DNA of 38,938 nt from Firmicutes bacterium CAG:170 (GTDB lineage: Bacteria; Bacillota; Clostridia; Oscillospirales; Oscillospiraceae), in the NCBI GenBank assembly GCA_000436735.1, contig FR887217.1, positions 1-38,938 of the forward strand, given 5' to 3'. A model generated the notes under the pieces. That model ran no database searches. It was given only the letters and a program-made list of their open reading frames with translations, and was not told the DNA's origin. Positions 15,002-22,430 of this stretch are shown here, piece after piece. Position numbers and translations under genes: made by a program. Position 1 is the stretch's first letter, and each line of letters opens with the position of its first letter.

Positions 15002-15337
15002 TTAAGCCTTCTCGCTCACACCGATGGTGATGTGAGTGGTTCTCTTCAGAATACGATTGTATCTGCCCTGCGCTCTGGGCATGCCGCGCTTGAGCGTGGG
15101 GCCCGGATCTGCAAGTGCAGTGGAGACGTACAGCTTGTCAGCGTCCATCTGGTGATTGTTCTCTGCATTTGCAATGGCGCTCTTGAGCAGCTTCAGCATG
15201 GGCTCGGAGGCAGCCTTGGGGGTCTGCATCAGATACGCAGCTGCGGTCTTAACGTCTTTTCCACGAATGAGGTCGCAAAGAATGACGACCTTGCGCGGAG
15301 AAATACGCAGGTATTTCAGATAAGCTTTTGCTTCCAT
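15002..15337 (-). CDS. rplV: 50S ribosomal protein L22
   Basis: A 111-residue protein whose beta-hairpin lines the exit tunnel. It starts at the ATG at 15337 (MEAKAYLKYLRISPRK); the ATG at 15358 is rejected because the AAGGAGG ribosome-binding site would lie inside its first codons. The conserved tunnel hairpin PTLKRGMPRAQGRYNRILKRTTHI is intact, with no macrolide-type insertion visible. Confidence 0.96.
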   Translation of the reverse strand: MEAKAYLKYLRISPRKVVILCDLIRGKDVKTAAAYLMQTPKAASEPMLKLLKSAIANAENNHQMDADKLYVSTALADPGPTLKRGMPRAQGRYNRILKRTTHITIGVSEKA

Positions 15338-15357
15338 TTTCGTTGCGTCCTCCTTCA

Positions 15358-15633
15358 TTAAGAATTGGTGGTCTTGCTGCCGGAATGGCCGCGGAACGTT
15401 CTGGTGGGAACGAACTCGCCCAGCTTATGGCCGACCATATCCTCGGTGACATATACGGGCACATGACGGCGGCCGTCATGGACCGCGATGGTGTGGCCGA
15501 CGAAGGAGGGGAAAATGGTGGAGGCTCTGGACCAGGTCTTGAGGACTTTCTTTTCGCCAGTTTTATTCAGCTCTTCGACGCGCTTGAAGAGTTCGGGCGC
15601 GACAAACGGGCCTTTCTTAATGCTTCTGCTCAT
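15358..15633 (-). CDS. rpsS: 30S ribosomal protein S19
   Basis: A 91-residue head protein that pairs with S13. The sequence MSRSIKKGPFVAPELFKRV and the C-terminal GHKLGEFVPTRTFRGHSG are canonical. The gene lies 12 bp after rplB and 20 bp before the chosen rplV start. Confidence 0.98.
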   Translation of the reverse strand: MSRSIKKGPFVAPELFKRVEELNKTGEKKVLKTWSRASTIFPSFVGHTIAVHDGRRHVPVYVTEDMVGHKLGEFVPTRTFRGHSGSKTTNS

Positions 15634-15645
15634 TTTAGTTCCTCC

Positions 15646-16482
15646 TTACTTCGCGTTTCTACGCTTGAAGATATACTTGTTGGTGCGGTTCTTGGCCTTG
15701 CGGGTCTTGAGGCCCATTGCAGGCTTGCCCCACGGGGTCATAGGACCGGGATGTCCAACAGGAGATTTGCCTTCGCCGCCGCCGTGCGGGTGGTCGTTCG
15801 GGTTCATGACGGAGCCGCGGACGGTCGGGCGGACGCCCATGTGACGGGTACGGCCGGCCTTGCCGATGTGCACGTTCTCGTGGTCGATGTTGCCGACCTG
15901 GCCGATGACTGCGGTGCAGTTCATACGGACGAGACGGACTTCGCCGGAGGGCAGGCGGACCTGTGCAAGCTCAGCATCCTTTGCCATCAGCTGCGCGGAC
16001 GTGCCGGCGGAGCGGACGAGCTGGGCGCCGCGGCCCGGATAGAGCTCGATGTTGTGGATGATGGTACCAACGGGGATGTTGGCGACCGGCAGGCAGTTGC
16101 CGGGCTTGATATCCGCGGAAGCGGAGGCCAGGATGGTGTCGCCGGGCTTCAGGCCGACCGGAGCGAGGATGTAGCGAAGCTCGCCGTCCTCGTACTTGAC
16201 CAGAGCGATGAACGCGCTGCGGTTGGGGTCGTACTCGAGGCGCTGCACGACAGCGGGCATCTCCAGCTTGTCGCGGCGGAAGTCGATGATGCGGTACTTG
16301 CGCTTGTTGCCGCCGCCGTGATGACGGACGGTGATCCGGCCGTAGCTGTTGCGGCCGCCGTTCTTCTTGATGGTCTCGAGCAGGCTGCGCTCGGGCTTTG
16401 CCTTTTTGTCTACGCCGTCAAACGCGGAAACAGTCATGTTTCTTCTCGACGGGGTATACGGCTTAAAAGATTTGATCGCCAT
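15646..16482 (-). CDS. rplB: 50S ribosomal protein L2
   Basis: A 278-residue primary 23S rRNA-binding protein close to the peptidyl-transferase centre. The conserved SH3/OB core and the C-terminal PTVRGSVMNPNDHPHGGGEG loop, with the His implicated in subunit association and peptidyl transfer, are present. The C-terminal KAKNRTNKYIFKRRNAK is typical. The gene lies 25 bp after rplW. Confidence 0.98.
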   Translation of the reverse strand: MAIKSFKPYTPSRRNMTVSAFDGVDKKAKPERSLLETIKKNGGRNSYGRITVRHHGGGNKRKYRIIDFRRDKLEMPAVVQRLEYDPNRSAFIALVKYEDGELRYILAPVGLKPGDTILASASADIKPGNCLPVANIPVGTIIHNIELYPGRGAQLVRSAGTSAQLMAKDAELAQVRLPSGEVRLVRMNCTAVIGQVGNIDHENVHIGKAGRTRHMGVRPTVRGSVMNPNDHPHGGGEGKSPVGHPGPMTPWGKPAMGLKTRKAKNRTNKYIFKRRNAK

Positions 16483-16507
16483 ATTGCGTTACACTCCTTC
16501 TCTTTGA

Positions 16508-16804
16508 TTAGACCATGCCTTCGAAGAACTCGATGGTCTTGGAATCGGCAGTCAGCTTGACCATGGCCTTCTTGTAGCTGGCACGGCGGCCGGCGGGAGC
16601 GGCGCCCTGGCGCTTTTCCTTGCCTTCCATGCGGATGGTGTTGACCTTTTCGACCTTCACACCGAAGATTTCTTCCACAGCCTTCTTGATCTCGATCTTG
16701 TTGGCATCGACGGCGACCTTAAAGACGTACTTCTTGGCCTCGGTCTCTTCCATGGACTGTTCGGTGATAACGGGCTTGATGATGATGTCGTATGCGGTCT
16801 TCAT
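16508..16804 (-). CDS. rplW: 50S ribosomal protein L23
   Basis: A 98-residue protein at the exit tunnel that docks trigger factor and SRP. It begins MKTAYDIIIKPVITEQSM and contains the family motif NKIEIKKAVEEIFGVKVEKVNTI. Its ATG overlaps the rplD stop by one base, so translation is coupled. Confidence 0.98.
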   Translation of the reverse strand: MKTAYDIIIKPVITEQSMEETEAKKYVFKVAVDANKIEIKKAVEEIFGVKVEKVNTIRMEGKEKRQGAAPAGRRASYKKAMVKLTADSKTIEFFEGMV

Positions 16805-17424
16805 TATGCGAACACCTCCTCGATCTTTGCCAGAGCAGCCTTATCAACGACGAGCTTCTGAGCGTTCAGGATGTCGTAAACGTTGATGAGGTTGGCGAAT
16901 GTAACCAGAATGCCGGGGATGTTGGCAGCGCTCTTGACGACGATGGCGTCGTTCTCAGCGGTGACAACCAGAGCCTTGCCGTTGACGCCGACGGCGTTCA
17001 GGAAGGTCTTGAAGGTCTTGGTCTTGATGGAGTCCATCTTGATCGCGTCGATCACGACGATCTCTTCGGCCTGCGCCTTGGCGGACAGGGCGGACTTCAT
17101 GGCGAGTCTCTTGACCTTCTTGTTCAGCGTGTAGCTGTAGTCGCGGGGCTTCGGTGCAAACACGATGCCGCCGTGGGTCCACTGCGGAGCGCGGATGGAG
17201 CCCTGACGGGCACGGCCGGTGCCCTTCTGGCGCCACGGCTTGATGCCGCCGCCGGAGACCTCTGCGCGGGTCAGAGCGCTCTGCGTGCCCTGACGGCAGT
17301 TGGCGAGGTGGTTCTTGACTACGTCGTGTACAACGGCCTCGTTGGGATCAATGCCGAAAACAGCATCAGAGAGTTCAATCTCGCCGACCTGCTTACCAGC
17401 CATATCAAAAACTTTCGTCTGCAT
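16804..17424 (-). CDS. rplD: 50S ribosomal protein L4
   Basis: A 206-residue protein with a tunnel-lining loop containing SGGGIKPWRQKGTGRARQGSIRAPQW. The globular alpha/beta domain surrounds it. In gamma-proteobacteria L4 autoregulates the S10 operon through its leader; no equivalent can be asserted here. The gene lies 16 bp after rplC. Confidence 0.98.
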   Translation of the reverse strand: MQTKVFDMAGKQVGEIELSDAVFGIDPNEAVVHDVVKNHLANCRQGTQSALTRAEVSGGGIKPWRQKGTGRARQGSIRAPQWTHGGIVFAPKPRDYSYTLNKKVKRLAMKSALSAKAQAEEIVVIDAIKMDSIKTKTFKTFLNAVGVNGKALVVTAENDAIVVKSAANIPGILVTFANLINVYDILNAQKLVVDKAALAKIEEVFA

Positions 17425-17440
17425 GATTTACTCTCCTCTC

Positions 17441-18172
17441 TCAGCGGTTTCTTGCGGAAGCCTTCTGCGGGTTGGTACGTGCGGAAGCCTTCTGCGGGTT
17501 GATGCTGGCGTTGGCTGCGCTGCCCTTTTCCTTGAAGTTCTTGACAGTGTTCTTCAGGTAAACAATGCCGCCCTTCGGGCCGGGGATCGCGCCGCGGACA
17601 ACGATCATGTTGAGCTCTTCATCGACCTTGACGATGTCGAGGTTCTCAACGGTGACCTGCTCGTTGCCCATCTGGCCTGCGCCGTGATGTCCCTTGAAAA
17701 TACGGCTGGGGGAAGAGGTGGAGCCCATGGAGCCTGCCTGACGGTGGACCGGGCCGCCGCCGTGGGTCATCGGGGTGCGATGGCCGCCGCAGCGCTTGAC
17801 CGGGCCTTCGTAGCCGTGGCCCTTGCTGATGCCGGTCACGTCGATCTTGTCGCCGACTGCGAAAACGCTGGCGGTGACGACGTCTCCGACGTTCTTCTCT
17901 TCTGCCTTTTCGATTCTGAATTCCTTCAGATGCTTCTTCATGGCAACGTCTGCCTTCTTGAGATGACCGGCTTCCGGCTTGGAGAGCTTGGATTCCTTGA
18001 CGTCCTCAAAGCCCAGCTGAATGGCGGAATAGCCGTCCTTCTCGGCGGTCTTCTTCTGTGTCACGACGCAGGGACCTGCCTCGATAACAGTCACAGGGAT
18101 GACCTTGCCGCTCTCATCGAAAATCTGGGTCATGCCCACTTTTTTGCCGATGATCGCTTTCTGCATTTTCAT
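17441..18172 (-). CDS. rplC: 50S ribosomal protein L3 with a repeated C-terminal tail
   Basis: A 243-residue primary assembly protein, about 30 residues longer than usual. It starts near MQKAIIGKKVGMTQIF (an ATG two codons further in is an alternative) and holds the W-finger-type loop HGGGPVHRQAGSMGSTSSPSRIFKG. The extra C-terminus contains NPQKASAR twice, encoded by a 27-bp period direct repeat at 17453-17501. It follows rpsJ after a 133-bp gap that carries an 8-bp hairpin at the rpsJ stop codon. Confidence 0.97.
   Translation of the reverse strand: MKMQKAIIGKKVGMTQIFDESGKVIPVTVIEAGPCVVTQKKTAEKDGYSAIQLGFEDVKESKLSKPEAGHLKKADVAMKKHLKEFRIEKAEEKNVGDVVTASVFAVGDKIDVTGISKGHGYEGPVKRCGGHRTPMTHGGGPVHRQAGSMGSTSSPSRIFKGHHGAGQMGNEQVTVENLDIVKVDEELNMIVVRGAIPGPKGGIVYLKNTVKNFKEKGSAANASINPQKASARTNPQKASARNR
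17453..17501. repeat. 27-bp period tandem duplication in rplC
   Basis: The same 22 bases occur at 17453-17474 and 17480-17501. They encode two NPQKASAR copies at the C-terminal end of L3 and keep the reading frame. This is a simple in-frame duplication, probably by slippage. Confidence 0.9.
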
Positions 18173-18279
18173 GTGATTTCCTCCTAATTTAAGGTTATTG
18201 GTTGAACGACTTGAGCATTGGGTCTCATTGGTCGGTCAACATGACCCGTCCGTCCTCTTTTTGCGACGAACCGTGGCGG

Positions 18280-18307
18280 GCTGCTGTAATTTGTATATAA
18301 CGGAATT
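18280..18307. repeat. Small hairpin at the rpsJ stop codon
   Basis: CTGTAATT is perfectly complementary to AATTACAG, separated by 12 nt. The structure includes the rpsJ TAA and opens the 133-bp rpsJ-rplC gap. The remainder of that gap holds a short GGTCA/TGACC hairpin and the rplC ribosome-binding site. No T-run follows, so it is not an obvious terminator. Confidence 0.5.
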
Positions 18308-18617
18308 ACAGCTTTATCTCAATTTCAACACCGGCGGGAAGGTCGAGGCTCATAAGAGCTTCCACAGTCTTCTGATTGGGGTTGAGAATATCGATCAGTC
18401 TCTTGTGTGTTCTGCGCTCGAACTGCTCACGGGAATCCTTATACTTGTGAACAGCGCGAAGGATGGTGACGACTTCCTTCTTGGTGGGCAGCGGGATCGG
18501 GCCGGAGACGGAAGCGCCGTTGCGCTTGGCGGTCTCGACGATCTTCTCTGCGCTCGCGTCGATGAGCTGATGATCATAGGCCTTGAGGCGAATTCTGATC
18601 ATTTCCTGTTTTGCCAT
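18306..18617 (-). CDS. rpsJ: 30S ribosomal protein S10
   Basis: A 103-residue head protein (NusE in antitermination). The start is the ATG at 18617, preceded by AAGGAGG; the open frame continues upstream into the leader without support. The motifs IRLKAYDHQLIDASAEKIVETAKRNG and GPIPLPTKKEVVTILRAVHKYKDSREQFERRTHKR are canonical. It is the first gene of the superoperon behind the promoter at 18894-18922, so here the S10 operon is separate from a str (fusA-tuf) operon, unlike in Bacillus. Confidence 0.98.
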   Translation of the reverse strand: MAKQEMIRIRLKAYDHQLIDASAEKIVETAKRNGASVSGPIPLPTKKEVVTILRAVHKYKDSREQFERRTHKRLIDILNPNQKTVEALMSLDLPAGVEIEIKL

Positions 18618-18717
18618 GTTTGTTTTTCCTCCTTGAATGACGTACTCAGTTTGCATTGTGTCTGGGTACGGTCGGAAACCCGTATACGCTAAGCCGTGCG
18701 TATCACTCCGCACCATG

Positions 18718-18743
18718 AAAAAAGACCGACGTTCGCCGGCCTT
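18718..18743 (-). terminator. Candidate transcription attenuator in the S10 leader
   Basis: On the minus strand a 9-bp stem with two G-U pairs (18743-18735 with 18730-18722) and a GAAC tetraloop is followed by a T-run (18723-18718). It lies about 145 nt after the predicted start site and 100 nt before rpsJ, where an attenuator would be expected. A competing antiterminator was not worked out. Confidence 0.4.
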
Positions 18744-18893
18744 GTTCCACTGCGGCGATATACGCTGCATATGGATCCCCAGCCGCCCGATGACCGGACA
18801 TACTCCGCAGAAGTTACCGTCCTGGACGCAATCTCCTGCATCATCGCATTGACACGCACGGCAGCGTTGCCGCTCCCATTCGCGCGCCTAAGT

Positions 18894-18922
18894 ATCATAT
18901 AATAAAACCCTCCTGGTGTCAA
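18894..18922 (-). promoter_or_regulatory. Main promoter of the S10-spc-alpha superoperon
   Basis: On the minus strand a perfect TTGACA (18922-18917) is followed after 17 bp by TATGAT (18899-18894). An A/T-rich stretch upstream could serve as an UP element. The predicted start near 18887 gives a leader of about 270 nt, the stretch that otherwise contains no gene. Confidence 0.9.
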
Positions 18923-19086
18923 GAGGGTTTTGAATATTTTTCATAAAATCCGCGCACTTTTTTCGGCGTTTCGGAGAATTTCCTTACCGCAGCCGCCAGC
19001 CGCGCCCCCTGCCCGCCGCAATGCGCTTTTGCACCGGAAAAATGCTTTGAGAGAGCTGCGGCGAGGGCGCTTCTCCGCTGTACAAT

Positions 19087-19194
19087 CTGAGAGCGAGAGA
19101 TTTCGCCGCAGGTCAACGTTCAGAGCGCGAAGGCATACTTTGTGTATTCCGAACGCTCTGAACGGCAGAGATGCGGCGAAAGATCCGCTCTCAG
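19087..19194. repeat. 108-bp palindromic (REP-like) element overlapping the proS stop codon
   Basis: CTGAGAGCG at 19087 pairs with CGCTCTCAG at 19186-19194. An 11-bp inner block (19117-19127 with 19154-19164) is perfect, and the intervening arms are partly complementary. The central loop can form a small GGCATAC/GTATTCC stem. It includes the proS TGA (19191-19193). Left- and right-arm motifs resemble those of the 11707-11801 element. The rest of 18923-19086 holds no gene that I can support. Confidence 0.75.
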
Positions 19195-20627
19195 TATGCG
19201 ACGCCCCAGTAGATCATCTTTTTGGCCGGCTTCCCGCAGATCGGGCAGACATCGTCAAGATGCTCCTGCTTGAGCGGCATGCAGCGGGAGGACATCCCCG
19301 CCTCTTCCTTCATCTTCATTTCGCATTCCAGCTCGCCGCACCACATGGTCTTGATGAAGCCGCCGTGCGCCTGCTGGAGCTGCTTTGCCTCTTCGAGAGA
19401 ATGGGCTTCGAAGATGTGGTTGTCGAGATTCTGCTTGGCCTTTTCGAACATGCCCTTCTGGACAAGCTCGAGCTGCTCCTGTACGGCGGCCTCGAGATTT
19501 TCAAGAGAAACGACGGTCTTTTCGCCGTCGTTGCGGCGGACGAGGACGCACTGACCGGCCTCGATGTCGCGCGGGCCGATCTCGACGCGGACGGGAACGC
19601 CCTTCATTTCATACTGGGCGCACTTCCAGCCCATGGAGTTATCCGAATCATCCAGCTTCACGCGGAGGCCCGCCTTGACCAGTCGGTCCTTCAGCTCCGA
19701 AGCCTTTTCGAAGACACCCGCCTTGTGCATGGCGACGGGAAGGACGATCACCTGGATGGGCGCGATCTTGGGCGGCAGGACGAGGCCGTTGTTGTCGCCA
19801 TGAGCCATGATGACGGCGCCGATCATGCGCGTGGTGGAGCCCCAGGAGGTCTGGAACGGATACTGAAGCTTGTTGTCGCGGCCGGTGAAGGTCACGTTAT
19901 AGGCGCGGGAGAATTTGTCGCCGAAATAGTGGGAGGTCGCGCCCTGAAGCGCCTTGTGATCCTTCATGAGGCACTCGACGGTGTAGGTCGCCTCTGCACC
20001 CGCGAACTTTTCCTTTTCGGTCTTCTGGCCGGGTACAACGGGAATGGCAAGGACGTTCTCAAAGAAATCGGCATAGCACTTGAGCTGCTGCTCAGTCTCG
20101 TGGATAGCCTCCTCGGCGGTCTCATGGATGGTGTGGCCCTCCTGCCACCAGAACTCTCTGGAGCGCAGGAACGGGCGGGTCGTTTTTTCCCAGCGGATGA
20201 CGGAGCACCACTGGTTATAGAGCATCGGCAGCTCGCGGTAGGTCTGCAAAACGCGGGACCAGTGGTCGCAGAACATCGTCTCGGAGGTCGGACGGAACGC
20301 AAGGCGCTCCTCGAGCTTTTCGCTGCCGCCCATCGTGACCCACGCCACCTCGGGCGCGAAGCCGTTGACCAGCTCGCCCTCCTTTTTCAGCAGGCTCTCC
20401 GGGATCAGGACGGGCATCGCCACGTTCTCATGGCCGGTCTTTTTGAACTCGGCGTCCATGATGCTCTGAATGTTCTCCCAGATGGCATAGCCATACGGCC
20501 GCAGGATGGTAAAGCCCTTGACGGACGCATACTCGACCAGCTCCGCCTTGCGGCAGATATCGGTGTACCACTGGGCAAAATCGACCTCCATATCGGTGAT
20601 CTGTTCCACTTTTTTCTCTTTCGCCAT
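19191..20627 (-). CDS. proS: Prolyl-tRNA synthetase, short archaeal/eukaryal-like type
   Basis: A 478-residue class IIa synthetase that charges tRNA-Pro. It lacks the about 180-residue editing insertion of the long bacterial form and has a C-terminal extension ending WGVAY with four Cys (C.GELEC and CPICG), a probable zinc domain. This is the ProS type shared with archaea and eukaryotes and found in many Clostridia. Class II motif 2 (RWEKTTRPFLRSREFWWQEGHT, about residues 145-166) and motif 3 (GSTTRMIGAVIMAHGD) are intact. It is a single-gene unit with GGAGGAAGGAAA upstream. Because the insertion domain is missing, proofreading of Ala-tRNA-Pro would need a separate factor. Confidence 0.96.
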   Translation of the reverse strand: MAKEKKVEQITDMEVDFAQWYTDICRKAELVEYASVKGFTILRPYGYAIWENIQSIMDAEFKKTGHENVAMPVLIPESLLKKEGELVNGFAPEVAWVTMGGSEKLEERLAFRPTSETMFCDHWSRVLQTYRELPMLYNQWCSVIRWEKTTRPFLRSREFWWQEGHTIHETAEEAIHETEQQLKCYADFFENVLAIPVVPGQKTEKEKFAGAEATYTVECLMKDHKALQGATSHYFGDKFSRAYNVTFTGRDNKLQYPFQTSWGSTTRMIGAVIMAHGDNNGLVLPPKIAPIQVIVLPVAMHKAGVFEKASELKDRLVKAGLRVKLDDSDNSMGWKCAQYEMKGVPVRVEIGPRDIEAGQCVLVRRNDGEKTVVSLENLEAAVQEQLELVQKGMFEKAKQNLDNHIFEAHSLEEAKQLQQAHGGFIKTMWCGELECEMKMKEEAGMSSRCMPLKQEHLDDVCPICGKPAKKMIYWGVAY

Positions 20628-20659
20628 AACGTTTCCTTCCTCCCGGAAAACTTTTCATA

Positions 20660-20689
20660 TCAATATTTCCATTCTATCACATCTGTCAA
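20660..20689 (-). promoter_or_regulatory. Candidate promoter of proS
   Basis: On the minus strand a perfect TTGACA (20689-20684) stands 17-18 bp before a poor -10 (ATATTG or TATTGA). The position, about 30 nt before the proS ATG, is right, but the -10 is weak. Confidence 0.4.
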
Positions 20690-20717
20690 TCCCCCGGGCA
20701 TAAAATGAAGTACCTTC

Positions 20718-20839
20718 GCGTCAGTTAACAAGAGCGCACACGGTCTGCGCTTATAACGCCGCGGCTCCGTGCTTACGTCGGCTGCCGCTTCCTTCTAAAG
20801 CGCGTTCCGCGGACATTGCGCGCTTTTGTTAACTGACGC
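20718..20839. mobile_element. 122-bp element with 20-bp terminal inverted repeats (MITE-like)
   Basis: The two ends (20718-20737 and 20820-20839) are inverted repeats matching at 19 of 20 positions, starting GCGTCAGTTAACAA. The 82-bp interior is GC-rich, non-coding and only weakly self-complementary. It lies between proS and the small gene at 20861. No clear target-site duplication is visible. It could instead be a structured RNA or a very large terminator, but there is no T-run. Confidence 0.6.
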
Positions 20840-20860
20840 CAGTAATAAAGGGGGTTTTGT

Positions 20861-21037
20861 ATGCCCGAATATCTGATTCTTCTCGATCCATCCACGGAGC
20901 GCTTCTACCGCCGTGTCGCGGACGCGGCAGGCGTGCGGACGGAACAGGTGCTGTCCGACGCGCTGTTCCGGCTGGCCGGTGAGCTGTCGTTTGAGGCGCT
21001 GGCCGCGCAGAAGAAAAAGGACGCTGCAAAATCTTAA
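20861..21037 (+). CDS. Small ribbon-helix-helix-like protein, 58 aa
   Basis: Read directly from the sequence: ATG at 20861 and TAA at 21035-21037, with AAAGGGGG 6 nt upstream. The peptide opens with a strand-like EYLILLDPS, followed by two helices (TERFYRRVADAAG and TEQVLSDALFRLAGELS) and a basic tail. This order resembles ribbon-helix-helix DNA-binding proteins, but I cannot assign a family. It lies 21 bp beyond the inverted-repeat element and upstream of the serine dehydratase promoter, so it may be an independent short gene. Confidence 0.55.
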   Translation: MPEYLILLDPSTERFYRRVADAAGVRTEQVLSDALFRLAGELSFEALAAQKKKDAAKS

Positions 21038-21068
21038 CAGGAAAAACTGTGAATCTGCAAACAGAGCA

Positions 21069-21097
21069 TTGTATTTCCGGGACAGCCTTGCTATATT
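21069..21097 (+). promoter_or_regulatory. SigA-type promoter of the serine dehydratase gene
   Basis: TTGTAT (21069-21074) and TATATT (21092-21097) are spaced by 17 bp. The predicted start lies about 50 nt before the ATG at 21156. Confidence 0.65.
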
Positions 21098-21155
21098 ATA
21101 TAAAATGTATCTGCATACATATTTATAATCCGTATTATCAGCGAGGTCCTTTACT

Positions 21156-22376
21156 ATGAAATCCATCCGCGATCTTTACAAAATCGGAAAAGGCCCCTCC
21201 AGCTCCCACACGATGGGGCCTGCGAGAGCCGCCGAGATCTTCAAATCCGAAAACCCGGATGCAGAGCGCTACGAGGTCGTTCTCTACGGCTCGCTTGCCA
21301 AGACCGGCGTCGGCCACGGCACCGACCGCGTGCTGCGCGATGTGTTCGCGCCGAAGGACGTGCAGATCGTCTTTGCCGAGCACGACCCCGACGATCTCAA
21401 GCACCCGAACACACTCGATCTGTCCGCCTTCACCGGTGCGGAAAAAACCGCCTCCATCCGCGTGGAGTCCATCGGCGGCGGCGATATCGTCGTCGAGGGC
21501 CGTCCGGGGCTGGAGCCGCCGGAGGTCTATCCGGAAAACTCCTTCGCGGAGATCGCGCAGTTCTGCGCATGGCGGCAGGTCAGCCTTCCGCAGTATGTGG
21601 AGATGAATGAAGGCCCGGAGATCTGGGATTTTCTCAAGGATATCTGGAACGCCATGCGGAAGGAGATCCACGACGGTCTCAGCGCCGAGGGCGTCCTGCC
21701 CGGCGGGCTGAACGTCCAGCGCAAGGCGAAATACCTCTTCGAGCGCGGCCATCAGGTCGATATCCCGCAGGTGCGTGAGCTTCAGCAGGTCTGTGCCTAC
21801 GCCTTTGCGGCCGCCGAGCAGAACGCCGGAAACGGCACCATCGTCACCGCGCCGACCTGCGGCAGCTGCGGCGTGCTTCCGGCGGTGCTGCTGTATCTTC
21901 AGGACAAATACAAATTCACTGATGAGAAGATCGCCGAGGCGCTGAGCGTCGCAGGGCTGCTGGGCTGTCTCATCAAGCGCAACGCCTCCGTCTCCGGCGC
22001 GGAGTGCGGCTGTCAGGCGGAGATCGGCTCCGCCTGCTCCATGGCCGCGGCGGCCATGAGCCAGCTCATGGGGCTGAGCATTCAGGAGATCGAATACTCC
22101 GCCGAGATCGCCATGGAGCACCATCTGGGGCTCACCTGCGACCCGATCTGCGGCCTTGTGCAGATCCCCTGCATCGAGCGCAACGCCGTCGCCGCCAAGC
22201 GCGCCATCGACGCCTCGAATCTCGCCCATATGCTGGTCGGCACGCGCACCATCTCCTTTGACATGGTCGTGCGGACGATGTATGAGACTGGCCTGAGCAT
22301 CAACAAGGCCTTCCGTGAAACGAGCGAGGGCGGCCTTGCGCGGCTCTACAGCCGGAAATCTCCCATCGGCTCCTGA
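21156..22376 (+). CDS. sdaA: L-serine dehydratase, iron-sulfur dependent, single chain
   Basis: A 406-residue enzyme that deaminates L-serine to pyruvate and ammonia with a catalytic [4Fe-4S] cluster. The N-terminal beta domain carries the serine-binding GPSSSHTMGP (13-22). The C-terminal alpha domain carries TAPTCGSCGVLPAV and cluster ligands that align with the Legionella enzyme spacing at Cys286, Cys328 and Cys339. Both domains lie in one polypeptide, unlike the two-subunit SdaAA/SdaAB of many Firmicutes. It has its own promoter and terminator. The enzyme is oxygen-labile, in keeping with an anaerobic host. Confidence 0.94.
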   Translation: MKSIRDLYKIGKGPSSSHTMGPARAAEIFKSENPDAERYEVVLYGSLAKTGVGHGTDRVLRDVFAPKDVQIVFAEHDPDDLKHPNTLDLSAFTGAEKTASIRVESIGGGDIVVEGRPGLEPPEVYPENSFAEIAQFCAWRQVSLPQYVEMNEGPEIWDFLKDIWNAMRKEIHDGLSAEGVLPGGLNVQRKAKYLFERGHQVDIPQVRELQQVCAYAFAAAEQNAGNGTIVTAPTCGSCGVLPAVLLYLQDKYKFTDEKIAEALSVAGLLGCLIKRNASVSGAECGCQAEIGSACSMAAAAMSQLMGLSIQEIEYSAEIAMEHHLGLTCDPICGLVQIPCIERNAVAAKRAIDASNLAHMLVGTRTISFDMVVRTMYETGLSINKAFRETSEGGLARLYSRKSPIGS

Positions 22377-22393
22377 TCTCTTCCGGAACGAAA

Positions 22394-22430
22394 AAGCCTC
22401 CGTATCCCAAGATACGGAGGCTTATTTTTA
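22394..22430 (+). terminator. Bidirectional terminator between sdaA and nagA
   Basis: A perfect 13-bp stem (22394-22406 with 22411-22423) with a CCAA loop is followed by ATTTTTA on the plus strand. On the minus strand five T follow the stem (22395-22391). It closes both convergent units. Confidence 0.9.

Noticed and set aside
18689..18922. Leader peptide frame upstream of rpsJ on the minus strand
   Set aside because: Its ATG lies within the -10 box of the promoter and therefore would not be in the transcript; no ribosome-binding site was found for internal starts.
20718..20839. Transcription terminator of proS or the upstream region
   Set aside because: It lies upstream of proS in its reading direction, has an 82-bp interior and no T-run, so an inverted-repeat element fits better.
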